Source of the DNA: JARYMI01 sp037444845
GTDB taxonomy: Bacteria; Acidobacteriota; Aminicenantia; Aminicenantales; UBA8522
Direction of reading: 5' to 3'
Assembly (NCBI GenBank): GCA_037444845.1
Contig: JBBILQ010000010.1
Span: forward strand, 1 to 59,835
DNA: 59,835 nt
Shown: piece by piece, positions 56,976 to 59,835 of the stretch
Layout of the letters: each line of letters begins with the position of its first letter
Position numbering within the stretch: position 1 is the first letter of the stretch
Translations under genes and position numbers: made by a program
The notes under the pieces: generated by a model
What the model was told of the DNA's origin: nothing
What the model saw: the letters and a program-made list of their open reading frames with translations, nothing else
Databases searched by the model: none

Positions 56976-59315
56976 TCAAGAAGGACACGCGTCTTTTTTT
57001 AGCCAGGCCAGAGCATAGGCGATCTGGCCGACCGAGATCGACTCATCGTTGGGGGAATACCTGACCGGGCGGAGGACCGAAAACCCTTTCTCCGCAAGCA
57101 GAGCCGAAGCCGTCGCTAAAAGCCTTTTGTTCAGGAACACGCCGCCGACAAGAACGGCTGTCCTGAGGCCGAACTCCTCCTTTGCCTTAGTAGCGACGGC
57201 GGAGATAGCCCGGCCGAGAGTGTTGTGGAACCGCGAGGCAATCACGCCGACCGGGATCTTCCGGTCGAGGTCGTTCACGATTTCCCTGATCGTTGCGGCG
57301 AACGAAACCTGCCAAGGCGAGCTCTCTCGGTCGAGGCTGAACGTGTAAGCGGCACGTGTCGGGCTATCGGCCAGGGCTTCGAGCCGCATCGGCGCTTCCG
57401 CCTCGAATTCCACTTCAGCGGGCGCCACTCCGGTGATGAACGAGACAGCGTCGAAAAGCCGGCCGCAGCTTGAGGTCGGAGGCGAATTCAGGCCGGACTC
57501 TGCAAGCCTCAGGATAAGGCGGCGTTTTTCTCCCGGGATTCTTTCGAGCGCTTTGACCGGGGGGAGAGAGGCTCCGAACGCGTCCCTGAGGTAGGCGAGG
57601 GCCATGCGCCACGGCTGGCGGGCGGCTTGATCGCCGCCGGGAAGAGGGACCACCCGGAAATGAGCTATCCTCTTATACGACTCATAATCCGCTAATAGGA
57701 ATTCGCCCCCCCAGGCCTGGCCGTCCTGGCCGTAGCCGTAGCCGTCGAGAGAGACGCCTAAAACTTTTTCCCGGCTGCAAACTCCGTGTTCAAGAAGAAC
57801 AGCCAGGACATGAGCATAATGATGCTGGACCTGAAGAAACGGAAGTCCTGATTCCTGGGCATAGCGGGTCGTGTGGAAATTGGGGTGGAGGTCGCAGACG
57901 ATGAGCCCTGGCTTGATGTCAAAGAGCCGCTTGAGATGGTCGATCGTTTCCCTGAAATACCCGTAATTCTGGTATTCATCGAGGTCGCCTAAGAACTGGC
58001 TGGTGATGACATACCCGTTCTTGTAAAGCGAGATCGTGTCTTTGAGCTCGCCGCCGAGAGCCAGGATGTGCTCGGCGCTCTGAAGCTCAGCGGGGACGCG
58101 CTGGGGATAGGGGACATACCCGCGGGCGCGCCTGAGAAAGAGGGGTTGGCCGCCGACCACGTTGAGCACAGAATCGTCCGCACGGCTCTCAATGGGCCGG
58201 TTGTGAGTGAGGATGAAGTCGCAGAGCGGGGCGATGCCTTCTTTCTCGTCTTTGGCGATCGGCGCATCCTTCTTGTTCGAGCTCGTGGCCACGATGAGGC
58301 CGAGCCGTTGGAGCAGGAGATGATGAAGGGGAGTGTAAGGAAGCATGAACCCGATTTCATTGAGATGAGGAGCGATACCCGGAATGTCGCGCTTTTTCTT
58401 GAGAAGGACGATCGGCCGGCTGGCCGACGCAAGCTCGCGGCTTTCAGCCGGGCTGACGAACGCGTAACTCCTGATTGTGCCGACGTCCCGGGCCATGAGG
58501 GCGAGCGGCTTGGTCTGCCTTTGTTTGAGGCGGCGGAGCTTCTGAACCGCCTTCTCGTTGAGCGGGTCGCACACGAGGTGAAACCCGCCCAGCCCCTTGA
58601 CGGCCAGAATTTTACCTTTGCTTATAAGTTCTGTGGCTGCGTCGATTCCGCCTTCGACCGTCTCTCCCGTGCGGGCGTCTTTGAGGGTGAGGCGCGGCCC
58701 GCAGACGGGACAGGCGATCGGCTGGGCGTGATACCTCCGGTCAAGCGGGTTCTTGTACTCGCGGCGGCAATCCGGGCACATGGAAAACCCGGCCATCGTG
58801 GTTTTGGCCCTGTCGTAAGGCAGCGACCTGACGATCGTGTAGCGCGGTCCGCAGTCTGTGCAGTTGGTGAAGGGATAGCGGAAACGCCGCTCCTCTGGAT
58901 GCGTGATTTCCTCAAAGCAGCTCCGGCAAGTCGATATATCGGGCGAGATAAAAACAAAACTTTCGCCCTCGCGGGATTTCTTGATGCGGAAATCCCTGTA
59001 TCCGCTGAAGCGAGCCGGCCGGGATTCGATTTTTTCGATCAGGGCGAGGGGCGGCTTGTCTGCTTCTAAGGAGTTTGTGAACCGGTTGAGGCGCGCCCGG
59101 TCGCTGGATTCGATGTGAATCTCGACGCCGTAGCCGATATTCTTAACCCAGCCGCGCAGCCCGTGCCTGTGGGCCAGCCTGAACACGAACGGCCTGAAGC
59201 CGACGCCCTGGACGACGCCGAAAACCGTGAGCCTGATGGCCCGGCCCGGGGATTTCGCTCCTTGTCTCTTCTTTCTGACTTTCCTCAAGTATTTCCTCAC
59301 TTCGCTCAGGTTCAT
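56976..59315 (-). CDS. hypF: Carbamoyltransferase HypF
   Basis: A 779-residue HypF, which makes the carbamoyl-adenylate and transfers the group to HypE, source of the CN ligands of [NiFe] hydrogenase. Acylphosphatase domain (VQGVGFRPFVFRLA, near 34-47), two zinc fingers (CRSC...CTDC and CPDC...CPVC, about 130-205), YrdC domain (GKILAVKGLGGFHLVCDP, LPYTPLHHLLL), and Kae1-like domain with VQHHYAHVLAVLLEHG and GVSLDGYGYG. All parts are present at normal length. It lies about 29 kb from hypCDE and its promoter region is interrupted by a MITE. Confidence 0.96.
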   Translation of the reverse strand: MNLSEVRKYLRKVRKKRQGAKSPGRAIRLTVFGVVQGVGFRPFVFRLAHRHGLRGWVKNIGYGVEIHIESSDRARLNRFTNSLEADKPPLALIEKIESRPARFSGYRDFRIKKSREGESFVFISPDISTCRSCFEEITHPEERRFRYPFTNCTDCGPRYTIVRSLPYDRAKTTMAGFSMCPDCRREYKNPLDRRYHAQPIACPVCGPRLTLKDARTGETVEGGIDAATELISKGKILAVKGLGGFHLVCDPLNEKAVQKLRRLKQRQTKPLALMARDVGTIRSYAFVSPAESRELASASRPIVLLKKKRDIPGIAPHLNEIGFMLPYTPLHHLLLQRLGLIVATSSNKKDAPIAKDEKEGIAPLCDFILTHNRPIESRADDSVLNVVGGQPLFLRRARGYVPYPQRVPAELQSAEHILALGGELKDTISLYKNGYVITSQFLGDLDEYQNYGYFRETIDHLKRLFDIKPGLIVCDLHPNFHTTRYAQESGLPFLQVQHHYAHVLAVLLEHGVCSREKVLGVSLDGYGYGQDGQAWGGEFLLADYESYKRIAHFRVVPLPGGDQAARQPWRMALAYLRDAFGASLPPVKALERIPGEKRRLILRLAESGLNSPPTSSCGRLFDAVSFITGVAPAEVEFEAEAPMRLEALADSPTRAAYTFSLDRESSPWQVSFAATIREIVNDLDRKIPVGVIASRFHNTLGRAISAVATKAKEEFGLRTAVLVGGVFLNKRLLATASALLAEKGFSVLRPVRYSPNDESISVGQIAYALAWLKKDACPS

Positions 59316-59332
59316 CCGTCACGCGGCATTCT

Positions 59333-59338
59333 ATTATA
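59333..59338 (-). promoter_or_regulatory. -10 element of hypF
   Basis: Minus strand TATAAT (59338-59333), 18 nt before the hypF start. The matching -35 position (59356-59361) is inside the MITE and reads GAATAG, which is not a -35. Confidence 0.5.
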
Positions 59339-59349
59339 AACGCAATTAG

Positions 59350-59503
59350 CCTGGACTATTCACGAAATGAAAGGAAAAAATCCCCTCTCCCCATGTGGGA
59401 GAGGGTCGGGGTGAGGGGGATCATTCAAAGATTCCCCCTCCCCTCTATCCCCTCCCGCCAGGGGAGGGGGCGTTTTATCGTATCATTTTGTGAATAGATC
59501 AGG
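59350..59503. mobile_element. MITE-like element, copy 2
   Basis: A 154-bp element with the same inverted ends as copy 1 (CCTGGACTATTCACGA left; CCTGATCTATTCACAA right, read inward). It is flanked on both sides by TTAG (4-bp target duplication). The interior is the same as copy 1 for about 100 bp, with a longer second palindrome. No coding capacity. It sits directly upstream of hypF. Confidence 0.75.
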
Positions 59504-59517
59504 TTAGTTATGTTACC

Positions 59518-59727
59518 TTGTCATGCGAGCGACCTTTGGGAGCGAAGCAGTCCGGCCCTTTGGGCCGTCCCGAGCATGGCGAGGGATCTCATCAAGTGCG
59601 AAATAGGCATGAGACCGCCACGCTGCGCTCGCGGCGACTGCGTCGGATTGCGGAGCCTGTTCCGAGCGAAGCGAGGAATCTCCGGGTTTGCTTCGGCTTC
59701 GCCTCGCAACCGCTTCGCTCCTCGCAT
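59518..59727. repeat. Cluster of dispersed GCGAGCGA/GCGAAGCA repeats
   Basis: Repeated CATGCGAGCGACC, GGGAGCGAAGCAGTCC, GAGCGAAGCGAGGAATC and CGCTTCGCTCCTCGCATG pieces, in both orientations, of the type found at 11036 and 31850. Several short frames across it are artefacts of this repetition. Except for the MITE and one promoter I see nothing else in 59316-59835. Confidence 0.5.
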
Positions 59728-59775
59728 GTATGAAAGCGCTGCTCATGTCAAGAGTGATTTTTTTCTCCTTTCTCG

Positions 59776-59784
59776 TGTTATAAT
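59776..59784 (+). promoter_or_regulatory. Extended -10 promoter at the window end
   Basis: TGTTATAAT at 59776-59784 forms an extended -10. A purine-rich GTAAAGG at the very end of the window may be the ribosome-binding site of a gene that starts beyond it. Confidence 0.4.
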
Positions 59785-59835
59785 GCGTTTGTATTAAATC
59801 ATCGAGCTAATTTCCGGTCGCGGCGGCTGTAAAGG

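Noticed and set aside
59510..59797. Several short frames on both strands near the right end
   Set aside because: All fall on dispersed repeat DNA and have no protein-like composition.

Overview
The window reads as a chromosome segment from a Gram-negative-type (diderm) bacterium. It has TonB/ExbB/ExbD, lipoprotein signal peptides, RseP, SecDF-YajC and the MEP isoprenoid enzymes. Protein style (ExbD, proline-rich TonB, 7TM-HD, CHASE2 cyclase) and a GC-rich genome full of short palindromic repeats suggest the Acidobacteriota, possibly Candidatus Aminicenantes. This is a judgement from sequence style, not a search. HypC/D/E/F, radical-SAM and ferredoxin genes suggest an anaerobic or hydrogen-metabolising lifestyle. 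No prophage, CRISPR array, rRNA or complete insertion sequence was seen.

Layout. 1-1074: an AT-rich thioredoxin-fold gene, then decayed DNA with an alpha-mannosidase (GH38) remnant. 1075-8401: a DUF2179 membrane protein, a receiver-TonB fusion with its coiled-coil partner, and a cluster of UroD-like, SPL-like radical SAM, ROK and PIG-L proteins. 8464-10968: small hypothetical genes, a lipoprotein, a RelE/RHH toxin-antitoxin pair and tRNA-His. 11188-17258 (minus): the classic phoH-pgpH-ybeY-CNNM-era operon. 17468-23056 (plus): an RHH protein, then sat-cysC (PAPS synthesis) and three nucleotide-sugar enzymes, which together suggest sulfated or uronate-rich surface glycans. 23085-27617 (minus): hypC-hypD-hypE followed by a lipoprotein glycosidase. 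27717-33895 (plus): uppS-cdsA-dxr-rseP-ispG-larE, envelope and isoprenoid genes. 33896-34504: repeat DNA and a broken 2-hydroxyacid dehydrogenase. 34505-41862 (minus): tonB-exbB-exbD, and ychF-tgt-yajC-secD-secF.

42168-56974 is mostly plus strand: lepB, a SAM hydrolase and recD2; then a five-gene operon (SH3 lipoprotein-like protein, M48 protease, CHASE2-adenylate cyclase, metallo-beta-lactamase-fold hydrolase, MscS channel with a cyclic-nucleotide-binding domain); then tRNA-Arg, a TPR membrane protein, a 2[4Fe-4S] ferredoxin, a site-2 protease and a zinc-ribbon membrane protein. A membrane phosphodiesterase (42889-44559) is antisense to this block. 56976-59315 (minus) is hypF. The right end holds repeats and a promoter for a gene beyond the window.

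The most interesting points are: the cyclase/hydrolase/channel operon, which looks like a self-contained cAMP circuit controlling a mechanosensitive channel; a response-regulator receiver fused to TonB with Glu in place of the phospho-acceptor Asp; a MITE family (two copies, 4-bp target duplications), one copy inside another palindromic repeat and the other on the -35 position of hypF; and a cluster of four DnaA-box-like sites at 56030-56121.
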